Assembly (NCBI RefSeq): GCF_009863025.1
Contig: NZ_WWIR01000583.1
Coordinates: forward strand, 1 to 32,582
Length of the DNA stretch: 32,582 bases
Source: Streptomyces sp. SID4985
GTDB lineage: Bacteria; Actinomycetota; Actinomycetes; Streptomycetales; Streptomycetaceae
Reading direction: 5' to 3'
A program made the position numbers and the translations under genes. Each line of letters begins with the position of its first letter. Positions within the stretch are counted from its first letter, which is position 1. This document shows positions 8,294 through 15,945 of this stretch, piece after piece. The notes under the pieces are model-generated. The model had not been told where the DNA came from. It worked only from the letters and a program-made list of their open reading frames with translations, and did not search any database.

Positions 8294-9088
8294 TCAGATC
8301 ACGTTGAGGGCCGCCGCGCAGCCGATGCCGCCGAGCACCATGAAGACGGGCATCAGCACCTTGACCTCGACCCAGCTGCCCGCTCGGAACCGCATGACCT
8401 TCGGCGGACCCAGCGGGTACCAGCGCTTGCGGCCGACCGGGATGGGCCACAGGATCGGGCAGCCGGAGACGGTCAGCGCGTCCCCGAGGCAGTGCACCAG
8501 CGCACCCAGCACGATCGGCAGGCCCAGCCACAGATAGTCCTGGCCGGCCTGGTCGAACAGCCAGTGGGCGCCGCTGCCGTCCTTGTCCAGCATGCCCGCC
8601 AGAATCCAGGCGCTGGTCCCGGCGAGCAGCCAGACCAGCACATCGCTGCTGGAGCCGCGGGCCGCCCGCCACAGCAGACCCTCGATGGCCAGCACCATGT
8701 GCGCGAAGAGGATCACCAGGACCCCCCAGCGACCGCAGGTGACCGCCACCGCCGAGCAGGCGGCTCCGATCAGGACCGCCCACAGCCAGGTGTGGGTGAG
8801 CGTGCGGTGACCGCCCGACCGGCGCGGGTCGCCCGGCTTCCGGGTCGCCTTGTAGACGGCGTAGGACAGCTTGTCGACGACTTCGCAGACCCTGCGTGAC
8901 ACCGGCCCGAACGACCGCGAGATGGTGGCCGCCTTGTGATCGAGGTCCGGGGCGAGTGCGGCACCCGCGCAGATCAAGGCGCCCACCAGCAGGACCGGCC
9001 AGGGCATCGGATGGCCGGCGGCCGCGGCGGCGGCCCCCACACCGAGCCAGGCAGCGGCTCCCGACAGTGAATGTGCTGGTCCCATCAT
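8294..9088 (-). CDS. YdjM-like membrane protein (metal-dependent hydrolase family)
   Basis: A 264-residue polytopic membrane protein of the YdjM/DUF457 family, annotated as membrane-bound metal-dependent hydrolase; no activity is proven for most members. Conserved polar motifs sit between helices: PAHSLSGAAAW at the start, APDLDHK, GGHRTLTHTWLW and GALVHCLGDALTVSGCPILWP. Their His and Asp residues are candidate metal ligands. The start is placed at the first of two adjacent ATGs (9088), behind GGAAAG; an ATG at 9106 is an alternative, and longer starts lack support. It ends 14 bases from the stop of rpmE2 (convergent) and is divergent from the helicase gene. Confidence 0.8.
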   Translation of the reverse strand: MMGPAHSLSGAAAWLGVGAAAAAAGHPMPWPVLLVGALICAGAALAPDLDHKAATISRSFGPVSRRVCEVVDKLSYAVYKATRKPGDPRRSGGHRTLTHTWLWAVLIGAACSAVAVTCGRWGVLVILFAHMVLAIEGLLWRAARGSSSDVLVWLLAGTSAWILAGMLDKDGSGAHWLFDQAGQDYLWLGLPIVLGALVHCLGDALTVSGCPILWPIPVGRKRWYPLGPPKVMRFRAGSWVEVKVLMPVFMVLGGIGCAAALNVI

Positions 9089-9133
9089 GGCCGCTTTCCG
9101 CCCCATTCCTCGTGTACCACTGTGCAGTTGAGC

Positions 9134-9151
9134 CGGAGCGTTGACGCTCCG
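9134..9151. promoter_or_regulatory. perfect inverted repeat over a candidate -35 box
   Basis: CGGAGCG (9134-9140), TTGA, CGCTCCG (9145-9151): 7-bp perfect arms with a four-base centre. The centre is part of TTGACG, the -35 candidate of the helicase promoter, so a protein bound here would block RNA polymerase. Confidence 0.5.
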
Positions 9152-9170
9152 TCGGCGACACAGCGTAGCT
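9141..9170 (+). promoter_or_regulatory. candidate helicase promoter
   Basis: TTGACG (9141-9146) and GTAGCT (9165-9170) are 18 bases apart, close to the Streptomyces vegetative consensus. The expected transcription start near 9177 leaves a leader of about 55 bases before the GTG at 9234. Confidence 0.5.
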
Positions 9171-9233
9171 GCCATGATCATGGGGACAACAGCCGATTCC
9201 CCGGTTGGTGCCGAGGCCAGGCAAGATGGGGGC

Positions 9234-11747
9234 GTGACCCTCATCGATCAGCTGCCGCCGACCGCCGACCCCGACGCCCTGTACGAAGCCTTCGAGTCGT
9301 GGGCCGACGAGCGCGGTCTCACGCTCTACCCCCACCAGGAGGAGGCGCTGATCGAGGTGGTCTCCGGGGCGAACGTGATCGTCTCGACGCCCACCGGCTC
9401 GGGCAAGAGCATGATCGCCGCGGGCGCGCACTTCGCCGCGCTCGCCCGTGACGAGGTCACCTTCTACACCGCTCCGATCAAGGCCCTGGTCTCGGAGAAG
9501 TTCTTCGAGCTGTGCAAGCTCTTCGGCACGGAGAACGTCGGCATGCTCACCGGCGACGCCTCGGTGAACGCCGACGCGCCCGTGATCTGCTGCACCGCCG
9601 AGATCCTGGCGTCCATCGCCCTGCGCGACGGCAAGAACGCCGACGTCGGCCAGGTCGTGATGGACGAGTTCCACTACTACTCGGAGGGCGACCGCGGCTG
9701 GGCCTGGCAGATCCCGCTCCTCGAACTGCCCCAGGCGCAGTTCATCCTGATGTCGGCCACCCTCGGTGACGTCTCCTTTTTCGAGAAGGACCTCACCCGC
9801 CGCACCGGCCGCCCCACTTCGGTGGTCCGCTCGGCCACGCGACCCGTGCCGCTCTCCTACGAGTACCGGCTCACCCCGCTCACCGAGACCCTCACCGACC
9901 TGCTGGAGACCAAGCAGGCCCCGGTGTACATCGTGCACTTCACCCAAGCCCAGGCCGTGGAGCGGGCGCAGGCGCTGATGAGCATCAACATGTGCACGCG
10001 CGAGGAGAAGGAGCGGATCGCCGAAATGATCGGCAACTTCCGCTTCACCACCAAGTTCGGCCAGAACCTGTCCCGTTACGTCCGGCACGGCATCGGCGTA
10101 CATCACGCCGGCATGCTGCCCAAGTACCGGCGCCTGGTGGAGAAGCTGGCCCAGGCCGGTCTGCTGAAGGTCATCTGCGGCACGGACACCCTCGGTGTGG
10201 GCGTCAACGTGCCCATCCGCACGGTGCTGTTCACGGCGCTGACCAAGTACGACGGCAACCGGGTGCGCACACTGCGGGCGCGGGAGTTCCACCAGATCGC
10301 GGGCCGGGCCGGGCGGGCGGGCTTCGACACCGCCGGTCTCGTCGTCGCACAGGCTCCCGAGCACGTCATCGAGAACGAGAAGGCTCTCGCGAAGGCGGGC
10401 GACGACCCGAAGAAGCGCCGCAAGGTGGTGCGCAAGAAGGCTCCCGAGGGGTTCGTGGGCTGGACGGACAACACCTTCGAGAAGCTGATCGTCTCCGAAC
10501 CCGAGCCGCTGACCTCGCGGTTCCGGGTGACGCACACGATGCTGCTCTCGGTGATCGCCCGGCCCGGCAACGCCTTCGAGGCGATGCGCCACCTCCTCGA
10601 GGACAACCACGAGCCGCGCAAGCAGCAGCTCCGGCACATCCGCCGCGCGATCGCGATCTACCGCTCTCTTCTGGACGGCGGCATCGTCGAGAAGCTCGAC
10701 AAGCCGGACGCCGAGGGCCGCATCGTGCGTCTCACGGTCGATCTCCAGCAGGACTTCGCACTCAACCAGCCGCTGTCCACGTTCGCGCTCGCCGCGTTCG
10801 AGCTGCTCGACCCCGAGTCGCCGTCCTACGCCCTCGACATGCTGTCCGTCGTCGAGTCCACGCTGGACGACCCGCGCCAGATCCTGGTCGCCCAGCAGAA
10901 CAAGGCGCGCGGTGAGGCCGTGGCTGCCATGAAGGCGGACGGCGTCGAGTACGAGGAGCGCATGGAGCGCCTCCAGGACGTCACCTACCCGAAGCCCATG
11001 GAAGAGCTGCTCTTCCACGCGTACAACACCTACCGCAAGAGCCACCCGTGGGTCGGAGACCACCCGCTGTCGCCGAAGTCGGTCGTCCGTGACATGTACG
11101 AACGGGCGATGTCCTTCACCGAGTTGGTGTCCTACTACGAACTCGCCCGCACCGAGGGCATCGTGCTGCGCTACCTCGCCAGTGCCTACAAGACCCTCGA
11201 CCACACCATCCCCGACGACCTGAAGTCCGAGGACCTCCAGGACCTCATCGAGTGGCTCGGCGAGATGGTTCGCCAGGTGGACTCCAGCCTGCTCGACGAG
11301 TGGGAGCAGCTGGCCAACCCGGCGGAGATGACCGCCGAGGAGGCCCAGGAGAAGGCCGACCAGGTGAAGCCGGTCACCGCCAACGCGCGGGCCTTCCGCG
11401 TCCTGGTCCGCAACGCCCTCTTCCGCCGTGTGGAGCTGGCCGCCCTGGACCAGGTCGAGGAGCTGGGCGAGATGGACGCCGACTCCGGCTGGGACGCCGA
11501 GGCGTGGGGCGAGGCCATGGACAAGTACTGGGACGAGTACGACGACCTCGGAACCGGACCCGACGCCCGCGGCCCCAAGCTGCTGGTGATCGAGGAGGAG
11601 CCGCAGAACAAGCTGTGGCGCGTCCGCCAGATCTTCGACGACCCGAACGATGACCACGACTGGGGCATCAGCGCGGAAGTCGACCTCGCCGCCTCCGACG
11701 CGGAGGGCCGTGCGGTCGTCCGTGTCACCGATGTCGGCCAGTTGTGA
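9234..11747 (+). CDS. DEAD/DEAH-box (Ski2-like) helicase with DUF3516 C-terminal domain
   Basis: An 837-residue superfamily 2 helicase that probably unwinds or remodels RNA; the substrate is not known. Motif I is PTGSGKS (53-59), motif II DEFH (144-147), SAT follows at the LMSATLGD segment, and motif VI is QIAGRAGRAG (about 354-363). The C-terminal half matches the actinobacterial DUF3516 extension. GTG 9234 is preferred as the start, with a purine-rich GATGGGGG just upstream; an ATG at 9180 would add 18 residues. It is divergent from the YdjM-like gene and followed 19 bases later by tesB, probably in the same transcript. Confidence 0.9.
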   Translation: MTLIDQLPPTADPDALYEAFESWADERGLTLYPHQEEALIEVVSGANVIVSTPTGSGKSMIAAGAHFAALARDEVTFYTAPIKALVSEKFFELCKLFGTENVGMLTGDASVNADAPVICCTAEILASIALRDGKNADVGQVVMDEFHYYSEGDRGWAWQIPLLELPQAQFILMSATLGDVSFFEKDLTRRTGRPTSVVRSATRPVPLSYEYRLTPLTETLTDLLETKQAPVYIVHFTQAQAVERAQALMSINMCTREEKERIAEMIGNFRFTTKFGQNLSRYVRHGIGVHHAGMLPKYRRLVEKLAQAGLLKVICGTDTLGVGVNVPIRTVLFTALTKYDGNRVRTLRAREFHQIAGRAGRAGFDTAGLVVAQAPEHVIENEKALAKAGDDPKKRRKVVRKKAPEGFVGWTDNTFEKLIVSEPEPLTSRFRVTHTMLLSVIARPGNAFEAMRHLLEDNHEPRKQQLRHIRRAIAIYRSLLDGGIVEKLDKPDAEGRIVRLTVDLQQDFALNQPLSTFALAAFELLDPESPSYALDMLSVVESTLDDPRQILVAQQNKARGEAVAAMKADGVEYEERMERLQDVTYPKPMEELLFHAYNTYRKSHPWVGDHPLSPKSVVRDMYERAMSFTELVSYYELARTEGIVLRYLASAYKTLDHTIPDDLKSEDLQDLIEWLGEMVRQVDSSLLDEWEQLANPAEMTAEEAQEKADQVKPVTANARAFRVLVRNALFRRVELAALDQVEELGEMDADSGWDAEAWGEAMDKYWDEYDDLGTGPDARGPKLLVIEEEPQNKLWRVRQIFDDPNDDHDWGISAEVDLAASDAEGRAVVRVTDVGQL

Positions 11748-11766
11748 ACAACAGGAGAACCCACCG

Positions 11767-12633
11767 ATGACGAACCCGGCCGAGAGCCTGGTAGACCTGC
11801 TCGACCTGGAGCAGATCGAGGTCAACATCTTCCGTGGCCGCAGCCCGCAGGAATCCCTCCAGCGGGTCTTCGGCGGCCAGGTGGCGGGACAGGCGCTGGT
11901 CGCCGCCGGACGCACCACCGACGGCGACCGTCCCGTGCACTCGCTGCACGCGTACTTCCTGCGGCCGGGTCGCCCCGGCGTGCCGATCGTGTACCAGGTG
12001 GAGCGGGTCCGCGACGGACGCTCGTTCACCACCCGGCGGGTCACGGCCGTGCAGCAGGGCCGCACGATCTTCAATCTGACCGGCTCCTTTCACAAGCCCG
12101 AGGAAGGACCGTTCGAGCACCAGCTGCCGCCGGCCCGTGAGCTGCCGGACCCGGAATCCCTGCCGCCGGTCGCCGAGGAGATCCGCAAGCATCTGGGCGC
12201 CCTGCCGGAGGCCCTGGAGCGGATGGCCCGCCGCCAGCCGTTCGACATCCGCTATGTCGACCGGCTGCGCTGGAACCCGGAGGAGATCGACGGCGCCGAT
12301 CCCCGCAGCGCCGTGTGGATGCGCGCGGTCGGACCGCTCGGCGACGATCCGCTGGTGCACACCTGCGCGCTGACCTACGCGAGTGACATGACCCTCCTGG
12401 ACGCGGTCCGCATCCCGGTCGAACCCCTGTGGGGGCAGCGGAACTTCGACATGGCCTCGCTGGACCACGCCATGTGGTTCCACCGGCCGTTCCGCGCCGA
12501 CGAGTGGTTCCTGTACGACCAGGAGTCCCCGATCGCGATCGGCGGCCGGGGCCTGGCACGCGGCCGTATCTACGACCAGCAGGGGAATCTACTGGTGTCG
12601 GTCGTCCAGGAAGGCCTGTTCAGGTCCCTCTGA
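11767..12633 (+). CDS. tesB: acyl-CoA thioesterase II (TesB family)
   Basis: A 288-residue double-hotdog thioesterase that hydrolyses acyl-CoA to free fatty acid and CoA in the cytoplasm. N-terminal hotdog: RVFGGQVAGQALVAA and HSLHAYFLRPG. C-terminal hotdog: SLDHAMWFHRPF, holding the catalytic Asp, and VVQEGLFR, holding the catalytic Gln. The position of the third triad residue of E. coli TesB (Thr228, by memory) falls in ESPIAIGGRG, where the expected hydroxyl residue is replaced by Pro/Ile. It follows the helicase by 19 bases with AGGAGA as ribosome binding site. Its last 14 bases overlap the 3' end of the opposing DUF6397 gene. Confidence 0.9.
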   Translation: MTNPAESLVDLLDLEQIEVNIFRGRSPQESLQRVFGGQVAGQALVAAGRTTDGDRPVHSLHAYFLRPGRPGVPIVYQVERVRDGRSFTTRRVTAVQQGRTIFNLTGSFHKPEEGPFEHQLPPARELPDPESLPPVAEEIRKHLGALPEALERMARRQPFDIRYVDRLRWNPEEIDGADPRSAVWMRAVGPLGDDPLVHTCALTYASDMTLLDAVRIPVEPLWGQRNFDMASLDHAMWFHRPFRADEWFLYDQESPIAIGGRGLARGRIYDQQGNLLVSVVQEGLFRSL

Positions 12634-13597
12634 GGCAGGTGCGAGCCCCGTCGGAACGTCCGGCGCCGGTCGGCACCGCCGCGTTCCGCGAGCGTCGGCC
12701 GCGCAGCCACGCCAGGAGCCTGCGGCGTTCGCGCGCGGCTTCCGGAGTCTGCGGACGGACCGGCGGGCCGGGCCGCCGTGGCATCGAGGCGGGGCTCGGT
12801 CGGCCCGAGCGGGCTCGCACCTCCCCGGGTGCGACCGCCCGGGCTTCCGCCAGTGCCTGCTCCAGGTCCGCGCGCAGCCACATGATCTCGTCCGGGTCCT
12901 GTGCCGTCATCAGTTCCTCGGCGATGTCCGCGGACGGTGTGCCCGGGGCGCCGTGGCGGGGTGGCACCGGGCGGAGCCGGTTCAGACGTGCCTGCTCGGC
13001 GGGACTCTCGGTGGCGGCGGCGACCTCGTCGGGCGGGAGCAGGGCCGCCAGCGCTCCGGCGCGCGCCCAGGGGTCACCCTCCGCGTCCCTCAGCAGGAAT
13101 CCGAGATGGCGGCCGCGCCAGTTGCGGGCGCGCAGGTCCACGCCCGCCGCCACCTGGCTCCTCAGGGTCTCGGGTGTCCGGCCCTCCAGGAGATGGGCGT
13201 TCACGTCGCGTGCCGCGAACTCCTCCACTTCTTCGGCGAGATACTGCCAGACCACTACCCGGTAGCGGTTGAGATAGAAGCGCACCGGTACCAGCAGTCC
13301 CAGGCGGGCGAGCCGGGCGAAGCGGCCCGGAGAGATGTTCATGAGCGCTGCGGCCCCGGTCGTGGTCACGAGCCGGACGCGTACCCGGAGAGTCTCCGGG
13401 AAGCCGTCGTCGGCACGGATGCGGTCGATCTCCGCGCGCTCGACGCGGCGGCCGCTGCCGACCTCGTCACGTACGGTGCGGATGCGGCCGAGCTGCACGG
13501 CGAGTTCGAACTCGGCCCGGTTCAGCCCTAGTTCGCGTGCGGCACGGCTCGGTGTGCAGGTGGTGGGGCTCGGCGCGGTCAGGGTGGTTCCCGGCAT
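12620..13597 (-). CDS. DUF6397 family protein with helix-turn-helix-like segments
   Basis: A 325-residue protein of a Streptomyces-specific family (DUF6397) of unknown function. Residues 16-42 (PSRAARELGLNRAEFELAVQ and following) look like a MerR/excisionase-type helix-turn-helix. A second similar segment lies at about 85-125 (NISPGRFARLARLGLLVPVR, then a YRVVVWQYLAEEVEEF helix). The C-terminal 90 residues are Arg/Pro-rich and probably disordered. A DNA-binding role is an inference from those helices only. Its stop overlaps the end of tesB tail-to-tail. A DnaA-box-like 9-mer lies 90 bases upstream of the start. Confidence 0.75.
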   Translation of the reverse strand: MPGTTLTAPSPTTCTPSRAARELGLNRAEFELAVQLGRIRTVRDEVGSGRRVERAEIDRIRADDGFPETLRVRVRLVTTTGAAALMNISPGRFARLARLGLLVPVRFYLNRYRVVVWQYLAEEVEEFAARDVNAHLLEGRTPETLRSQVAAGVDLRARNWRGRHLGFLLRDAEGDPWARAGALAALLPPDEVAAATESPAEQARLNRLRPVPPRHGAPGTPSADIAEELMTAQDPDEIMWLRADLEQALAEARAVAPGEVRARSGRPSPASMPRRPGPPVRPQTPEAARERRRLLAWLRGRRSRNAAVPTGAGRSDGARTCLRGT

Positions 13598-13686
13598 GAT
13601 CGTACTCCCCCGTGGAGTGTGTGGCTCACGCCCTGTGCGTCAGCCGTGCACACACCGTAGCCGGTTCGCGCGAAGCGTGGCAGCCC

Positions 13687-13695
13687 TGTGGATAA
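13687..13695 (-). promoter_or_regulatory. DnaA-box match TTATCCACA
   Basis: The minus strand reads TTATCCACA, a perfect match to the classical DnaA box. It lies in the 124-base gap between the DUF6397 start and the roadblock protein stop. One isolated match can occur by chance. Confidence 0.4.
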
Positions 13696-13721
13696 CTCCG
13701 GCGGACGCGACAAACCCCAGG

Positions 13722-14135
13722 TCAGAGGTCTGCCACTGGAGTGTGCTCGGGTCGGCGGACGTCCACTTGGAGATGTTCGCCGACCCGGTTGACGAGCACC
13801 GTCATCTCGTAGGCGATTTGTCCGATGTCCGCCTCCGCCCCGCTGAGCACGCACAGGCAGCTGCCCGAGCCCGCGGCGGTGACGAACAGCACGGCGTCGT
13901 CGAATTCGATCATCGTCTGGCGGACCCGGCCGGCCCCGAAGTGCCGACCCGATCCCTTGGCAAGGCTGTGCAGACCGGAGGCGACGGCGGCGAGGTGCTC
14001 CGCGTCCTCCCGCCGCAGTCCCGTACTGGCTCCGGTGACCAGTCCGTCGTTCGACAGGACCAGTGCATGGCGGACGTGGTCCACGCGCTCGGTCAGATCG
14101 TCAAGAAGCCAGCCAAGTCCTTGGTTATGCCCCAT
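13722..14135 (-). CDS. orphan roadblock/LC7 protein, CvnB paralogue
   Basis: A 137-residue Roadblock/LC7 domain protein, the kind that acts with small Ras-like GTPases as activator or scaffold. It is closely similar to the CvnB at 15946-16383: both share LLDDL, VRHA-VLSNDGL, DAEHLAAVASG, SLAKG-GRHFGAG and RVGEHL. It has no neighbouring CvnA, C or D, so it is an orphan copy about 600 bases downstream of the conservon's last gene. The start at 14135 (MGHNQGLGW) is chosen because the domain begins there. It is divergent from the PPOX gene (92-base gap). It may interact with the nearby CvnD GTPase; this is inference. Confidence 0.85.
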   Translation of the reverse strand: MGHNQGLGWLLDDLTERVDHVRHALVLSNDGLVTGASTGLRREDAEHLAAVASGLHSLAKGSGRHFGAGRVRQTMIEFDDAVLFVTAAGSGSCLCVLSGAEADIGQIAYEMTVLVNRVGEHLQVDVRRPEHTPVADL

Positions 14136-14227
14136 GTTCCGTCTCCCCGTGCGACCTCTCCCCCTGGCCGGAGGATCTATTGGCCAGCCTTCCCCACCTC
14201 CGGCGTCCGGGCAAGCAGGATGGGCGT

Positions 14228-14656
14228 ATGGCACAGAAGATGACCGACGAGGAATGGCGGGCGTTCGTCTCGTACGGCACCCGAACCGGCAAGCTGGCGA
14301 CGGTCAGGGCGGATGGGAGCCCTCATATCGCCCCGATCTGGTTCCTGCTCGACGGTGACGAGCTGGTTTTCAACACCGGCAAGGAGACGGTGAAGGGGCG
14401 AAATCTCGCCCGTGACAGCCGCGTCGCCCTGTGCGTGGACGACGACCGGCCGCCCTACTCCTTCGTGGTGCTCAACGGTGACGCGCGTCTGACGGAGGAT
14501 CTGGACCAGGTCCGGCACTGGGCCACCCGGATCGCCGCGCGGTACATGGGCGAGGAGCGCGCCGAGGAGTTCGGCGCCCGCAACGGCGTTCCGGGCGAAC
14601 TGCTGGTCCGGGTCCCCATCGGCCACGTGGTCGCGATGAAGGACATGACGGACTGA
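14228..14656 (+). CDS. PPOX-class pyridoxamine 5'-phosphate oxidase-like, probably F420-dependent
   Basis: A 142-residue split-barrel flavin- or F420-binding protein. Family features: an N-terminal helix, KLATVRADGSPHIAPIWF, the LVFNTGKETVKGRNLARD block that binds cofactor phosphate, and VALCVDDDRPPYSFVVLNGDA. Actinobacterial members of this size are mostly F420-dependent reductases; FMN or heme binding cannot be excluded. The ATG at 14228 starts directly at the conserved domain. The gene converges on the conservon, with a strong hairpin between them. Confidence 0.82.
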   Translation: MAQKMTDEEWRAFVSYGTRTGKLATVRADGSPHIAPIWFLLDGDELVFNTGKETVKGRNLARDSRVALCVDDDRPPYSFVVLNGDARLTEDLDQVRHWATRIAARYMGEERAEEFGARNGVPGELLVRVPIGHVVAMKDMTD

Positions 14657-14672
14657 GAGGACCTCGCCTCAC

Positions 14673-14703
14673 AGGCGCCGCAACCCAGGATCTCGCGGCG
14701 CCT
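14673..14703. terminator. bidirectional terminator between PPOX gene and cvnD
   Basis: Perfect 9-bp arms AGGCGCCGC (14673-14681) and GCGGCGCCT (14695-14703) with a 13-base loop, placed between two convergent stop codons. Confidence 0.75.
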
Positions 14704-14718
14704 CGACCCACCGGTGCC

Positions 14719-15321
14719 TCAGCTCACCGAGTCCAGCAGTCGGGCGGTGTGCATCCGCCCGGCGTACTCGACAAGCCGGATCAGCACCTCCTTGCCGGAG
14801 TCCCGGTCCCGCGCGTCGCACAGGACCACGGGCGTGCCCGAGTCCAGGTCGAGGGCGCGGGAGACGTCGTGGGCGCCGTAGGAACGGGCTCCGGGGAAGC
14901 AGTTGACGGCGACCACGAACGGGATGCGCCGGTGCTCGAAGTAGTCGACCGCCGGGAAGCAGTCCTCGAGGCGGCGGGTGTCGGCGAGGACCACGGCGCC
15001 CAGGGCGCCCTGGGACAGCTCGTCCCACAGGAACCAGAACCGGTCCTGCCCGGGTGTCCCGAAGAGGTACAGGGCGAGGCCGGAGCGGATGGTGATACGG
15101 CCGAAGTCCATGGCCACGGTCGTGGTGACCTTCTGGTCCACGCCGCCGGTGTCGTCCACCAGTCGCCCCGCCTCGCTGAGCATCTCCTCGGTGCGCAGCG
15201 GCCGGATCTCGCTGACGGAGCCGACCAGGGTGGTCTTGCCGACGCCGAATCCGCCCGCGACAAGTATCTTCAGCGCCAGGGCGGAGCTGTCGTCGGCGGC
15301 GTCGGAGTGCTCAGAGGCCAT
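14719..15321 (-). CDS. cvnD: conservon GTPase CvnD-type (small Ras-like GTP-binding protein)
   Basis: A 200-residue small GTPase, last gene of the conservon. The P-loop is GGFGVGKTT (23-31). A conserved Thr-rich switch follows (KVTTTVAMDFG), then the G3-like LFGTPGQDRF (87-95). The usual NKxD base-recognition motif is replaced around AVNCFPG, as in other CvnD proteins. It is proposed to relay the state of the CvnA membrane complex. ATG 15321 is preferred over GTG 15327 because GAGAGAAG is six bases upstream of the ATG but abuts the GTG. A 62-codon ORF ends two bases before this start. Confidence 0.9.
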   Translation of the reverse strand: MASEHSDAADDSSALALKILVAGGFGVGKTTLVGSVSEIRPLRTEEMLSEAGRLVDDTGGVDQKVTTTVAMDFGRITIRSGLALYLFGTPGQDRFWFLWDELSQGALGAVVLADTRRLEDCFPAVDYFEHRRIPFVVAVNCFPGARSYGAHDVSRALDLDSGTPVVLCDARDRDSGKEVLIRLVEYAGRMHTARLLDSVS

Positions 15322-15323
15322 GA

Positions 15324-15512
15324 TCACTTCTCTCGGGAGGGCCGGCTGCGGTCGACGTGCTCGGAGCGTGGGGTCAGCATCATGACAACTCCGGTACCAC
15401 TGCGGGCGTTCGGACTGAAAAGCACTCGAAGTGACTGATTCCCCGCCGAATACTTGCCGACTGAGTACGGAACGGCGTAGGTACGAGGCTCGGGCTGGTC
15501 GTGAACGTTCAT
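15324..15512 (-). CDS. candidate small ORF filling the cvnC-cvnD gap
   Basis: A 62-codon frame starting at ATG 15512, immediately after the cvnC stop (TAGATG), and ending two bases before the cvnD ATG. This exact fit suggests translational coupling. The product begins MNVHDQPEPRTYAVPYSVGK, is basic at its C-terminus, and has no signal peptide, helix pattern or family that I recognise. Against it: about 18 of 62 codons end in A or T, far more than in neighbouring genes, and no good ribosome binding site precedes it. It may be a young or fast-evolving gene, or simply spacer DNA. Confidence 0.35.
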   Translation of the reverse strand: MNVHDQPEPRTYAVPYSVGKYSAGNQSLRVLFSPNARSGTGVVMMLTPRSEHVDRSRPSREK

Positions 15513-15926
15513 CTACAGCGCCCGCAACCCCTCGATGACCTCGCGCAGAATCCGTTCGTCCGGCAGATGGGCCGGAGGAACCGGGCGGCTGACGGTGACG
15601 CAGCCAAGCTCCAGGAGGTCACCGAGGAGCACCCGGACCACGCCGACCGGGAGATCCGCGTCCGCCGCGAGTTCGGCGACCGACTGCGTCTCGGTACGGC
15701 ACAGCTCGATCAGGGTCCGGTGCTCGGGGCCGAGCGCGGTCCCGTCGTCCATGCCCGGTGCGGCGGGGTCGAGCGTGACGAGCGCGATCAGGTCGAAGGC
15801 CACCCCCGTGGGGCCGGGCTGGGTGCGCCCGCCGGTCATGGCGTAGGGGCGCACCAGGGGCCCGGCCTCGCCGTCGTACCACTGGCTGCCCTGCTCCCCC
15901 AGGGCGCCTGGCGGGTTCTCGGTCAT
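15513..15926 (-). CDS. cvnC: conservon protein CvnC-type (DUF742)
   Basis: A 137-residue DUF742 protein. Family hallmarks are GPLVRPYAMTGGRTQP near the N-terminus, VAFDLIALV, then a winged-helix-like C-terminal half (LCRTETQSVAELAADADLPV, VLLGDLLELGCVTV). DUF742 proteins sit between roadblock and GTPase genes in conservons and are thought to be part of the membrane-associated signalling complex; a DNA-binding role is possible but unproven. ATG 15926 starts at the conserved region and has an AAGGG-type ribosome binding site upstream. It follows cvnB after 19 bases. Confidence 0.88.
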   Translation of the reverse strand: MTENPPGALGEQGSQWYDGEAGPLVRPYAMTGGRTQPGPTGVAFDLIALVTLDPAAPGMDDGTALGPEHRTLIELCRTETQSVAELAADADLPVGVVRVLLGDLLELGCVTVSRPVPPAHLPDERILREVIEGLRAL

Positions 15927-15945
15927 CCGTGCCGACCCTTCCGGT

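Noticed and set aside
4500..12074. A very long open frame (over 2,500 codons) on the minus strand, antisense to the ABC exporters, helicase and other genes.
   Set aside because: It mirrors the GC-biased third positions of the plus-strand genes, has low-complexity Arg/Gly/Val/Asp composition and no recognisable domain; all true genes there are on the other strand or in other frames.
12620..12633. Tail-to-tail overlap of tesB and the DUF6397 gene as a regulatory antisense arrangement.
   Set aside because: Overlaps of this size are common in compact bacterial genomes and nothing else supports regulation.
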